Origin: Russula earlei
Lineage: Eukaryota; Basidiomycota; Agaricomycetes; Russulales; Russulaceae
Direction: 5' to 3'
Assembly (NCBI GenBank): GCA_025769875.1
Contig: JAGFNK010000026.1
Span: 124,001 to 188,000, forward strand
DNA: 64,000 bases
Part shown: positions 10,897 to 22,255 of the stretch, piece after piece
Layout of the letters: the number at the start of each line of letters is the position of its first letter
How positions within the stretch are numbered: position 1 is the first letter of the stretch
Notes under the pieces: model-generated
Database searches by the model: none
What the model was told of the DNA's origin: nothing
What the model saw: only the letters and a program-made list of their open reading frames with translations
Translations under genes and position numbers: made by a program

Positions 10897-11295
10897 TGTT
10901 AGATCCTTCTGGAGTATGGTAACAAGATGAGAGGGGCTCTGCAGATGGGGTAGGAGTCAACTGTTTGGGATTGACAAACTAAGTCAAGCTTAGGGCTCAA
11001 CTGTTACAACTGGGGGCTTTATATAGCCCTATAGGGATAAGGTTTGTGCTACTGTAGTACTGGTTGGTGCTATAGAAGCAAAAGGCAGCTCATAGAAGTG
11101 AGGTTGCTTCTATGTAAACAATCACGGTGCTGGAAGCATTAAGTGCTTCCCTAGTAGCAATCTCGGTGTCATAAGTACTTTCCTAATCAAGGAAGCAACG
11201 TACATGGCAGTACAGGAACATCTGGGACAGAAGCAATGCTACTCATTGCTTCTTTAGTACATCTTCAGAAAGATATGATCAATGCATTCTGAACA
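10897..11295 (+). mobile_element. Probable 3' LTR
   Basis: A purine-rich tract (GTGGAGGGGAAGGAG) ends at 10896 and is followed by TGTTAGATCC. This is the usual polypurine-tract/LTR junction. A TATA-like TTTATATAG lies near 11020. The end is placed at CTGAACA (11295) as a TG...CA boundary, but this end is uncertain. The sequence does not clearly match the LTR at 7964, so the two ends may come from different copies. Confidence 0.5.
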
Positions 11296-13035
11296 TGATA
11301 TCAACAGACATAAATGGTCAAGATCTGACGCACACATGATGCAAACAGTGCAGTCCATAGTTCAGGTGTTCTGGCATCTTCTGGACTCCAAACCACTTGG
11401 TAACATTTATGCACTTCCCTCCAGTGTGTATTGTCCTGCAGCTGTGCACTTTCATGTGAACTTGATCCTGACTCTCCAATGTCTCCATCATGTGAATGTG
11501 CCTCCTGATGACTTAGATCACATAAAGACACATTGTCAAATCCAGACTGATGAGGTAACTGCTCCAAAGGGATGACCTTATTACTAACATAATTTGGATC
11601 TTGGAGAAATCATGTACCGGGCTCAGGACATTTTCCTTGTCACTGTCACAATGATCGACTTTCCTCTGCTTGGAACTCTGGATGCCCTTCTTAAAGTTTG
11701 TAATCCTTGAGAGGGTTGATTTCTGTTTTCCACCCATGCGACTGGTGCTCAAGGAGAAGATGCACAACCTTCAAGTGATGCAACATGCAATATTGACATG
11801 CAGCACTGTGATTTTTAGGAAATCAGTTCAACAGTGTGAGCTCACATAAAATTGACAATCTCAATATCATTAATAGTGGATTTAGACCAATTCCCTGAGA
11901 ATACAATTTGTAGAAAGTGGTTGCAGAAGTCTCATACTTTGATTTTATAGAATTTTTGACTGTTTTGGGACATTGTCACACTGATCACGTGATGTTGGTG
12001 GGCTATGGACATCTTCTACCTTATAATTATCAACATGGGTACTTGTGAGCTTTCTAATGGATATTATAAAAAGTCCAAGGGTGTTTGCCCAAAACTGTGA
12101 CCATCAAAGCTGTTTGTCTCATTGACCCTGACATCTCAAAGAGGCATGAAACACTGTAATTTTGAATACAAAACTTTCTGTGCAAACACTTTTCCCAAAA
12201 GTTGGGTTTTGCAAAGGGCAGTAGATTTTTCGAATGTGCTCCCTGCCAAATGTCACTCTTTTGTCATGCTGAGGTCATGTGATCAAGCTGGTTCTGAACC
12301 AGAGCTACATTAGCAGTGGCAGCGTCCATGTCCAAAAGTTGCCCATATGTTTGTTGCCTTCATGCTTCTGTCTCAAAATACATTGAACAGTATTGTGGTG
12401 GTCTGCAATGCACTGGCAGGCAATTGAAATTTCCCAGGACCTGAGACTGCTCAATTCGATGGAACAGTCACAGTGGGTCTGTCGTGTGAAATCATAGGTG
12501 CAGCCTCATCAGGAAAAACCTCCCATGCCAGCAAGAGATAATTAGCACTTATTTTCCCTTGCTAGCATCATTTATCAAAAACTGAAAGTATTGTTGCCAG
12601 TTTACCCCCAATAATTTTATCGACCATTATCGTCATTATGGATAATAATTTTGCTATTATGATAATTCATGGTTCTTGTTCTATAATTTTGGATTGGATA
12701 GTTCATGACATGATTGATAATAAGCACTGATAATAGCACAATAACTTTGCAGTCCATTCAGCTATGCTATGACAGGAATACTAATGTAGACATTTTACAA
12801 TGCCAAACTAAAAACAAGTGTAGATGTACAAGAATGATAATTTGTCTGAGAGAACAATATGAGTGGGTATAATGTCACCATTGGTTTGAGGGACCAAGGA
12901 CGGTGTGAGCTTGCTCAATTGTTGAGTTCTTCAAGGTTGAGTCCAGCAATTGGGACCAAGGTTCTTAACACCAAAGTGCTGCCACAAAGGTAGATTAGTT
13001 AAAAAAGTATAGCATGATTTGATTGCTCACTGGGC
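11296..13035. other. Unidentified repeat-like DNA
   Basis: CpG-poor sequence with no supported gene. A minus-strand frame at about 11513-11735 encodes a basic, Ser/Lys-rich stretch (MGGKQKSTLSRITNFKKG) that resembles N-termini of transposon-linked proteins, but not well enough to name. Around 12610-12740 the DNA is very AT-rich and full of short palindromes and repeats of ATTATCG, ATAATTTT and TGATAAT. This could be the subterminal region of a DNA transposon. Confidence 0.35.
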
Positions 13036-13604
13036 TTTTGTAAAAATATTTGCCATCATCATGTGGAACGCATTGCCATGATGCTCCTGGATATGCTTGA
13101 ATGTGCCAATATGGCCATGATAGACATCAAGGTATGCATTGGCTGAAAAGTCCGTGGCCTGGTGGACACTGGTACACCACTCATGCAGGGCAGCATAGAG
13201 CTACATATATAGTTAGAACAACTTTCCAAGACAAGACTAAACTAGACTTACTGCCATTGCTACCAATGCAACCATTGATATTGGAACTTCATGCATCGTC
13301 ACCCCAAGGGTATCTTGATGTGTTGGAAAGTGGTGTCCAAATTTACTCACAAACGAGTTAACACCTCCAGCAAAATACAAATCATGAATCACATTGATGA
13401 TCCACATATTCCAATAAGGACACAAGCACATTATGAGACCAAAGTTTGACAAAACCTAACCACACATTAGATGGTATCAAATAAGAATAAGTCCACTTAC
13501 ACTTTTCCTGGTTGGAAACATATAGTTGTAGTCTGTTAACTGTTGAAAATGTGCAGTGTGTGTGATTAGATAGCAGCAGATGATAAGATCACAGGCAGAT
13601 CTAT

Positions 13605-13871
13605 CAGACAATAGTTCAGTTTAGTTGATACAAAACTAATATAAATAATGTACCTATCAGACAATAGCTACAACACATTATCAGTACAGAGCGATAAGAT
13701 ATCATAGACTAAGTACTCACTTCAGTTTAGTTGATACAAAACTGAAGTGATCTACGTGCTTTGTGGCGTTCTTAAGTACCTGAGACCGCCACTAAGTGCA
13801 GTGCAGCTAACTACCATTATGGATCACTAAGTATGTCTGAGGATCAGTGGTAACTAGCTACCGATTGTCTG
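13605..13871. mobile_element. MITE-like insertion in the DUF6532 pseudogene
   Basis: The block starts CAGACAATAG (13605) and ends CGATTGTCTG (13871), inverted repeats matching at 9 of 10 bases. Inside, TTCAGTTTAGTTGATACAAA occurs twice (from about 13615 and 13723), and CAGACAATAG occurs again at 13658. The second internal copy is itself palindromic (CTTCAGTTT...AAAACTGAAG). It has no coding capacity. It separates the middle and the C-terminal part of the DUF6532 pseudogene. No clear target duplication was found, so the ends are provisional. Confidence 0.4.
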
Positions 13872-15117
13872 AAATCATCTAATGCATGCTGCAGGGTATG
13901 AGCTGAAGCCAGTAATGCCCGGTCTGGGTGATCTGACGCATCAATGCATCAGAGTTGTGATTGCATCACAATGCACCTGGTGCTCAGGCCGGTGCTGATC
14001 TCAACATTAACTGCTTCTCAACAATGGCAATGATTGATGCCTTTGATGGGATGGCTAACAACTCAGCTGAGATGATGGTAGTGTAGTGTTCTTTGGCTTC
14101 ATGTTGGAAAAGGGGGACATGACCACTCGGCTGTTGATTCTGTCAGTAACACCATCTCTCTGGTTGAGGAACTTACCACAGGGATAATTTTAGTCATGTA
14201 TTTGTGATCAGACTGGAGGTGCCAATGGATGAATGAGGAACTGGGATGGGAAGAAGTGCCTGATAAAAGAGCAGCCTTTATCACTGCAAGAACAGTAGGG
14301 GCATCAGGGAATGCATGATCAATGAGCAAACTGGCTTGAACACTATCCACTGTGTCTTGAAGGACAAGGTGAATTAGTGGGCATTGCTTAGACAGTGTTA
14401 CCTTGTTTGAATCTGGAGTAAGTATGAGATCGGTGTCAGCAGGCCAGCAAAATTCAGAAGCCAAAGCAGTAGCGCTGCTTTGACAATCTTGAGAAGATGG
14501 AATGTCATCAGTTGTCCAAGTTTGGCTGCTGGGCAGTGCACCATCTGAGGCAGAAGGCCTGGGAGGGGTAAATGAAGCTGACCATGACAGTCTCTACATG
14601 AACAGCTTTGAGTTTTAGAAGAGATAAAATGATGTTGCAGATGCACCTCAATTACCATCGACTCAGAACATTTCATGGACAGTTTCTGGGTGGACTCCAG
14701 GTCCTCAAGCCAGTCAGTCTCTGACTCCAGGTTGCTATTGTGACCAGTGGTTTCAGTTTCAACAGGTTCGGTTACAAGACAACGGGCATGTGCACCACCA
14801 CTATCACCATAGAAAGCGGACACTGGGGAGGAGAAAAAAAACAAACCATCAGTGGTTTGTTTGTTTGGTGACAAACCTTATTTGTCAGCATATGCATGCA
14901 CTTTGCTCCAACCACCTTGGCATGGGCATGGCAATGCCCCTGCAATCATCATTCCCTCCTTGATATCCAAGACCTTTGTGTCCAAGTCAACACATGCAAC
15001 ATCTATGATACCATGTGACACACTGGACTTCTGCAGCACACTGGACTTTTGTGCCTTCTTTGCAAGTGGGGTATAGGTTGGCTGCACAGCCAAATTGGCA
15101 GAGCTGGGGTGATCAGC

Positions 15118-17033
15118 TGTCATGAACCATTCTCCAGAGAGGGCCCTTGAAGGACCCTTCCTTATGAGAGGAAACCCAGCCTCTATGGTGTCACCCTGTT
15201 CACACAAGCAAAAGGGGTGAGTAGAGGTGTCCACAATACCACGTGCACATTGTTGCGTGAGCGATTCTCGGCACAATCAACATACAGCAAGCCCCACTTA
15301 ATGGCAACCCTTCTAGCAATAAAGGACAGTATTAGGGCCTTCCTAAGGACTCTTTAGGACGACTCTAGGTGCTCTACAATAGGCACTAACCTAGTATCAA
15401 AGACCCTACAACGTGTTATTACACTAACTCTAATAACTATAGAATGAACTATAAGGCAATACTAAGGACCTTAATAGAAGTATTAGGGTCGACTATAAGG
15501 ACCCTAATAGAACTATATAAGGGCCTTATAAGATAACACTATTCCCTAAACCAAACTACAAGTCCTCAAATGACCGGCCCTAAACTAACTAACAGAAAAT
15601 GAATCAGGTGCTTGCACATGTACTAAAGCAGTGAACATGTGGACAGTGAAGGCTCTTACTCATCAAGAGAAGCCTTCTTACTCAGCAGCTTACTGAGCAT
15701 GACTGAGCATGCTCAGTAAGCACACTCTGACTTCTTACTCATCACTCTATTGTGCCTGATAACTGTCAAGACTCACTGTTGAACAATCCAGTTCAAGAGC
15801 AAGGGATAAGCTTGAAGATGAGTCGATAAACGTCCAAGATGGCATGGGCAAGGAGTAGAGTCCAGAGTAGTAACAGATACCAGAGGGGTATTGTTACTGT
15901 GAGAGTCGAGCAGTCACGCAGAGGAGAGGCCAGGATAGTCACAAGGGGACGGTCCTTAAAGGAGTATCCCAGGAATGGAGAGTGCCGTAAACAAATGGAC
16001 AGTCTGAGGACTGTCCGCTACTTTATTGAGTGCTTATATACTACAAGAGAACTGCTAAATAGGGAACAAGTCATAACCTTGTTATCAAGCACAATAGAGT
16101 GATGAGTAAGAAGTCGGAGTGCGCTTACTGAGCATGCTCAGTCATGCTCAGTAAGCTGCTGAGTAAGAAGGCTTCTCTTGATGAGTAAGAGCCTTCATTG
16201 TCCACGTGTTCACTGCTTTAGTGCACGTGCGAGCACCTGATTCATTTCCTGTTAGTTAGTTTAGGGCCAGTCATTTGAGGACTTGTAGTTTGGTTAGGGA
16301 ATAGTGTTATCTTATAAGGCCCTTATAGTTCTATTAGGGTCCTTAGAGTCGACCCTAATACTTCTACTAAGGTCCTTAGTATTGCCTTATAGTTCGTTCT
16401 ATAGTTATTAGAGTTGGTCTAATAACATGTTGTAGGGCCTTTGATACTAGGTTAGTGCCTATTGTAGAGCTCCTAGGGTCGTTCCAAAGGGTCCTTAGGA
16501 AGGCCCTAATACTGTCTTTTGTTGCTAGAAGGGTTGCCTTTAAGTGGGGCTTGCTGTATGTCAATTGTGCCGAGAATCGCTCGCGCAACAATGCGCGTGC
16601 AATATTGTGGACACCTCTACTCACCCCTTTTGCTCGTGTGAACAGGGTGACACCATAGAGGCTGGGTTTCCTCCTATAAGGAAGGGTCCTTCAAGGGCCC
16701 TCTCCGGAGAATGGTTCATGACAATAACAAGGTTATGACTTGTTCCCTATTTAGCAGTTCTCTTGTAGTATATAAGCGCTCAATAAAGTAGCGGACAGTC
16801 CTCAGACTGTCCATTTGTTTACGGCACTCTCCATTCCTGGGATACTCCTTTAAGGACTGTCCCCTGGCCTCCTCTCTGCATACCTGCTCAACTTTACCAG
16901 TAACCATACCCCTTTGGTATTTGTTACTGCTCTGGACTCTACTCCTTGCCCACACCATCTTGGACGTCTATCGACTCATCTTTGAACTAACCCCTCGCTC
17001 TTGAACTGGATTGTTCAACAGTGAGTCTTGACA
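15118..17033 (-). mobile_element. Older solo LTR (minus), split by a younger copy
   Basis: Read on the minus strand the LTR begins TGTCAAGACTCACTG at 17033 and ends GGTTCATGACA at 15118. Subtracting the inner insertion leaves about 951 bp, nearly the same length as the inner copy. Flanks are TCAGC (15113-15117) and TTAGC (17034-17038), a 5-bp target duplication with one transition. It sits in the N-terminal part of the DUF6532 gene, which reads on both sides. A TATA-like TATATAAG lies in the outer part near 16770. Confidence 0.8.
15764..16723 (+). mobile_element. Younger solo LTR (plus), inserted in the older one
   Basis: The 960-bp block begins TGTCAAGACTCACTG and ends GGTTCATGACA. It is flanked by a perfect 5-bp duplication ATAAC (15759-15763 and 16724-16728). 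It is the same LTR family as its target but in the opposite orientation, so the region folds as long inverted repeats: 15118-15763 against 16077-16723, and 15764-16076 against 16729-17033. TTATATACT near 16034 is a TATA candidate. The second half contains many short CCCTAATA/TAGGGTC-type motifs. Confidence 0.85.
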
Positions 17034-17991
17034 TTAGCATCATCGGAGGATAAGGTGCACTTATTCCCTACTTTTGATATTAGATATGCCGACATGAATA
17101 AAACTTGAAGTACCTTTTAGATATGTTTCATGATAAATGTTGCTCTGTATCATAGCATCTTCATTCCTAGATGCCATGTTCCCCTTGTTAGAAGATCATC
17201 TGGCCACATTGTGATGAGTGCGAGGAGCCATGGATGAAGCAAGATGAAAATAAGAGAGTGGAGGTAAGAATGCTGGAAACAACAGGAAGGGTGATGGGGG
17301 TTTGATGACCAAGGTGAGTTTCATTTTATGTTAAAAGTGCATGGTATATTATGACAGTGACTTCCCATTCCTCCTCTTCTCAACTAGTTGAGCATTCTGT
17401 CATGAAAGCCACACAGATTCACTGTCCAGGCCGCAAGCACAACTTTACCCATTGCAGCTACTCTCAACACATTGCAAAGACTAGGAGTGTGCACTGCCAT
17501 ATAGTGCATAACACCACACCAGCCCATTTGGAGTCTCAGTCCATTCATTGCTCAGCATCATTGCTAGCATCATTCCCAACTCCCACACCCCATATCATTT
17601 CCAATATCACTTCTTGTGGTGAACACAACTCTGCTGTGGACAATGGGCCTTTGGCCAATCACCCCATTTTGGGAGTCGCACAATCAGATGGTGAGTATCC
17701 ACTACAACGCTTATGGCTAATGCTGACCATTGACATCATAGACTATGATGATGATTAAATACACAATATGTGCTTACCCGGGCAGGAAACTGCCATCAAA
17801 CTGACATTACCTGCAGATCTGGGGTATCCTGATCACCCACCTGCATGGACTGAGGCAGGTGAATCAGAGGCCATGCTAATGGATCAATTTCCATTTGGTC
17901 ACCCTGGCACTCTGATTTCTGGACTGTATGACATCTGTGCAGCAAATGGGTCTAGTGGCGCAGCACCCAGAGACACCATATGGGCTCCATT

Positions 17992-18820
17992 TGTCAAGAC
18001 ACGTACTGCTGATCACTAAGGACTTAGGAGCAGGTGGGCAAGGGTCGGAACAGACGGTACGCGGCGTAAACGGCGTTGAACAGGAGGACAAGCCAAATGA
18101 CTAGAAGATACCAGATGGGGACTGGTACATGTTGCAGGAGGCAGAGGTGAAGAGTAGAGGCCAGTGCAGCAAGGGGCTTTAAACAAGGCAGTCGTTGAAG
18201 AGTACCTTGAGGACAAGGGAGGACTTTAGACTGAGCAGTCACAGGGGAGTACCCAGGAAGATGAGAGTATCACAAATGGACAGTCTGACGACTGCCATGC
18301 TTCATTGGGGTTTATATACAGTGTACAGGGTTGATTTACAAAGAACTGGGACTATTCTAGACTCTTTGGTACCATCCAATAGGACTACAGAGGCATAAAC
18401 TTGCTTGTGTCAAGTTTCAGGCTTACTGAGTGCATTACTGATCATTGTGGAGCGATGACATCATTATGATGTCACTGTGGAGTGCTTAGTGAGCCTATGA
18501 GGTCACTGTGGAGTCGCTCAGTGAGCCATGATATCATTGGAGCCTTGATGACATCAGATGATTTATGCAACAGTTTCTAAGAGTTTGTGCTGCTGTTTCA
18601 GGTTCTTGGTGGCTGGGTGACCATGTGGCTGCCACACGATGATTACCCGATTAGGAAACGGGTGCCTGGTCGTGTTATAGTGCCTTTGCAATATCGATAT
18701 CTTGTACCGCAGGAGGGATAGCCCAGAAAATGGAAGGGAGTTGGCAATGCAAAGTGAGAGAGGTCTCTCTTGATTGAAATAGGACAATCTATGGCCAGGA
18801 CCTGGCCTTGGTTTGTAACA
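17992..18820 (+). mobile_element. Solo LTR in the Plavaka transposase, TSD CCATT
   Basis: An 829-bp block begins TGTCAAGACACG and ends TTTGTAACA, with CCATT at 17987-17991 repeated at 18821-18825. Its first ~350 bp resemble the LTRs at 15-17 kb in layout (CAAATGGACAGTCTGA, then a TATATACAG promoter box near 18310). It keeps several CpGs (GGTACGCGGCGTAAACGGCG), unlike the Plavaka DNA around it, so it inserted later. Removal would join IWAP-F to SSKIDW in frame. Confidence 0.9.
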
Positions 18821-21168
18821 CCATTCTCCTCCAAAATTGACTGGAAAATTGCACATTGGGCAAAGATGCATGGCCCAACATCATCAGCACTCACAGATCT
18901 ACTTGCAATCCCTGAGGTACGTGTACCCCTATGTTCACACATTATAGCACTGAGGGATAGAGAAAGGTCATTGAGAAGCTTGCACTTTCCTACAAAATGA
19001 CAAGGGAATTGAACAATATCATTGACAAGAAATTGCTTGGGCGACCACCATTCAATTGCAAGGAACTGGTCATTGGGCATGAACATCTTCACTTCTTTTT
19101 CTGTAACACCTTACAATGTATCCAGGCTCTCTATAGCGACCCCAATTTCATGAAGGACCTTATGTTTGCACCCATGCGACTTTATACCTCCCCTGAGCGA
19201 ACGTCCTGCATCCTCAATGAGATGTATACTGGTGATTGGTGGTGGACAGTCCAGGTGTGTAACATTAACTTTCAGTTTTTATTATACACTTATGATGGAG
19301 CCAGATGTCCCTCAAATCCCATTGACTGGGTGCAACTATCATTCCCATCATCATTCCGTCTGACAAAACACAACTTACTGTCTTCCACAGGAAGAGGGCA
19401 TACCCCATATATCTCACAATTGGAAATATCCTGAAGGACGTTTGTCGAAAGCTGTCATGCCATGCACAAGTACTAATCAGTTATATTCCAACAACAAACT
19501 TAGAAGGCATGACAAACAAGGCAGCTTGATGCCACGCCTTGGCAAATATATTCCATACATGTATGGAAACTGTTTTGGCCCCAATCAGTTCCTGTGGAGA
19601 AACAGGTATTGCTATGATGACTGCGGACAGAATATGGCATTGCTGCCATCCAATATTTGCAGTATTCATCAGTGATTACCCTGAACAGTCTCTTGTCACC
19701 TGTACATACAGTGGTTGCTGCCCCAAGTGTCTGGTTCCTCATGATCGACTAGGCATCTTTGAAGAGATCCTGCCTCATCTCTCTAGTGAAATGAAGCACC
19801 TCTATTGCCTAGCAGATGAGGATGTAGGTGTGTTCCACAGAGCCTGTCAAGAAGCTGGCCTCAAGCCTAATTTTCACCTTTTCTGAGAATCTCTCCCATT
19901 CGCCAATGTCTTCCTGTCGATCACCCCTGATATCCTTCATCAACTACTTCAGGGTGTTATGAAGCATCTTATCACATGGCTAACAAGCCCAACTGTCTTT
20001 GGATCAGCACCAATCAACCAACACTGCCACCTGTTACCCCCAAATCACAGCATTATGCTCTTTACCAAAGACATAACATTGCCGTCTTATGTTTCAGGAC
20101 AGGAACACAAAGATATCTGTCATGTTCTCCTTGGGGACATTTTCAATATCCCTCTTCTCAGTGGCCATGCATCAATGTGCATCATCAAAGTAGTGCATGC
20201 ACTGCTTGACTTTTTGTACTTGGCACAGTACCCAAGCCATACAAGTGGTACTCTTACCTGCCTTCAGGACGCACTCAAACACTTCCATGAGAATAAGGCA
20301 GTCTTTGTCAACCTCAGTTCATGGGACAACTTTAACATCCCAAAAATCCACAGTCTCCTTCACTATTGGTCCTCAATCATGTATTTTGGCACAACTGACA
20401 ACTATAATACAGAACAAGCCAAGCATCTTCACATAGATTTCACAAAGGATGCATACCATGCCACAAACCACAAGGATGAGTACTCACAGATGACTACATG
20501 GTTGGAGTGTCATGAGAAAGTCCAACAGCACATGGCATCCATTAAGCAGCAGCAGCAGGGTGAGCAGTGTGATGCTGACATCAGGACATCAATTGGTCCC
20601 TTGCAGACATGTCTCAGCATTCTCAAGATGGCACATAACCCCACAATGAAGTCAGAATCATTCAATGATCTTGCTAAGATGTATGGCGCAATCGACTTTC
20701 AAGATGCCCTGGCTGATTTCATTGCTTGGGTTAACAACCCTGATGCCTCAATGGCAACATTGTGCACACAGGCAGCAAATACACTAATCCCATTCTGTGG
20801 TGTCCTAGTCTTTCATCAGATCAAGTTCATGGCTAGCAATAATGACACTGACTAAACGGAGTCAATTGACTCAGTGCATGTGGAGCCACAACAATCCAAT
20901 TCACATGGGCATATCCTACCAGCAAGATTTGATACTGTTCTTGTTCATGATGGCACACATAGTAAGCAATTCTTATGAACGTATAACCTAAGCTGACTGT
21001 TACCCAAGAGGATCAAGTTGCACAAGTACACATAGTTTTCCAGATACTGAGTAAAGTTATCCACGACATCTTCCCATCCCCAGACATCACACCTCCAACT
21101 CACCTCACATACATTGAATGGTTCTCACAGCTTCCAGTCATGCCAGATCATGTCCATCGCATGTATAG

Positions 21169-22051
21169 TGTCACGGTAACTAGCTGTGTCAGTTCACAAG
21201 CGGAACACAAGTTGATGATAGAGAGGTGTTCAAGAAACGGGGTGGTTCCCGTGTATAATGAGTAAGGATCCCTGCAGCAGTCAAAGTGTTTTATGCTAAA
21301 CAGGTTATGGCCAATAGACCCTTCCTAGTATGACTCGGTCCATTGAGAAGCTAGGGTAAGTTTATAATGGGATAGACTAGGGCTGGTTCCACTAGCTATA
21401 TGCGTTCAAGTCCGTCAGGGACCTTGAACAACGCAGAGAGAGTAGAGGAAGGTAGGTCTTAAAGGAGGAGAGCTCTTCTCAGGGGAGTGAAGAGAGACTC
21501 TTAGGGAAGGAAGGGAAAGGCAAAGAGTAGATGGCGGATGGTGTGTTGAGAGTTGATGAAATGGAGAGGTGGTTGTGGTTTAAGTTTGTGAGAGTGAAGT
21601 GGGTTGCAGGAGAATATGTTTGGACAAGAGTAGGTTGGATTCTACAAGAGACCAAGCTTAGGGCTTTGGTCACAAAGTACTGAGCTTATATATACAGGAG
21701 AAGCACAGCAATAGCTGCGCTTTGACTGTGCTACTAGTATAGTAGGAGTCATAATAAGTAGGAGTCATAGGAATGAGGCCACGAATGAGTCAGAACCAAG
21801 TAACTGTGCTGCACAGTAGGTGCGCAGCATTGCACAGTCAAAACTAAGAAGTGAATATAAATGGAAAGAGAACCAAACAAAGGGAAAGTAACAGCAATCC
21901 AGTGTTACCTGGACATGTATGGATCACATGATAACACAGAAGGGATCACAAGATGTAAGAGATCACGAGACTAGTAAGTAAAGGGATGTACGAAAGCAAG
22001 CAGTCCATAGCAAAAGGTAAGAGGTAAACGTAAAAGGAAAATGGTGTAACA
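21169..22051 (+). mobile_element. Solo LTR in the Plavaka transposase, TSD TATAG
   Basis: An 883-bp block begins TGTCACGGTAAC and ends GGTGTAACA, flanked by TATAG at 21164-21168 and 22052-22056. A TATATATAC box lies near 21690. The codons on both sides continue in phase (...HRMY / RVSRLIQNGQ...). The only sizeable frames inside are in non-coding context. Confidence 0.88.
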
Positions 22052-22255
22052 TATAGGGTATCTAGATTGATTCAAAATGGGCAGCGATCTGCAGGCATTA
22101 TCCCAGTGAACACTATTGTATGTAGTGTCCACTTGTTCCTGCGATTTGGTCCAGATGCTCCTCTGTCTTTGACTCCCTTTACCATTCTGGAGCATTGCCA
22201 CACATTCTATATCAATCCTTTTGCTAATAGGCTTAGCTACCTGCAATTTGCATAG

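Larger units (their letters stand above)
13038..17231 (-). pseudogene. DUF6532-type gene, disrupted
   Basis: Minus-strand fragments in order resemble the DUF6532 proteins that are abundant in mushroom genomes and have no known function. ATG at 17231 starts MAPRTHHNVA, with a stop soon after. The frame resumes after an LTR insertion with ADHPSSANLAVQPTYTPLAK and VSHGIIDVACVDLDTKVLDI (14.88-15.12 kb). The core domain is LSKQCPLIHLVLQDTVDSVQ...LLIDHAFPDAP (14.1-14.5 kb). A frame-shifted piece has EHYTTIISAELLAI (about 14.03-14.09 kb). The C-terminus is IINVIHDLYFAGGVNSFVSK (about 13.4 kb) and EFSANAYLDVYHGH-like sequence at 13.04-13.21 kb. Stops, frameshifts, a MITE-like insert and nested LTRs show that it is dead. 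It is divergent from the Plavaka transposase start. Confidence 0.75.
17351..22255 (+). pseudogene. Plavaka-type (CACTA-like) transposase, disrupted
   Basis: Three blocks give a Plavaka transposase in order. Block 1 (17.35-18.0 kb) has an N-terminal zinc-binding-type stretch (CPGRKHNFTHCSYSQHIAKT) and FPFGHPGTLISGLYD, ending IWAPF. Block 2 (18.82-21.17 kb) has SSKIDWKIAHWAKMHGPTSS, EMYTGDWWWTVQ, YPEQSLVTCTYSGCCPKCLV, NVFLSITPDILHQLLQGVMK, NYNTEQAKHLHIDFTKDAYH and THLTYIEWFSQLPVMPDHVH. Block 3 (22.06-22.26 kb) has IIPVNTIVCSVHLFLRFGP and CHTFYINPFANR. In-frame stops (one after NFHLF at about 19885) and frame changes at 19.4-19.5 kb show decay. Two solo LTRs split it, and both leave the flanking codons in phase if removed. 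CpG is almost absent. Confidence 0.88.

Noticed and set aside
14852..15076. Plus-strand frame overlapping the DUF6532 N-terminal part
   Set aside because: The minus strand carries the family motifs here; the plus frame is its shadow.
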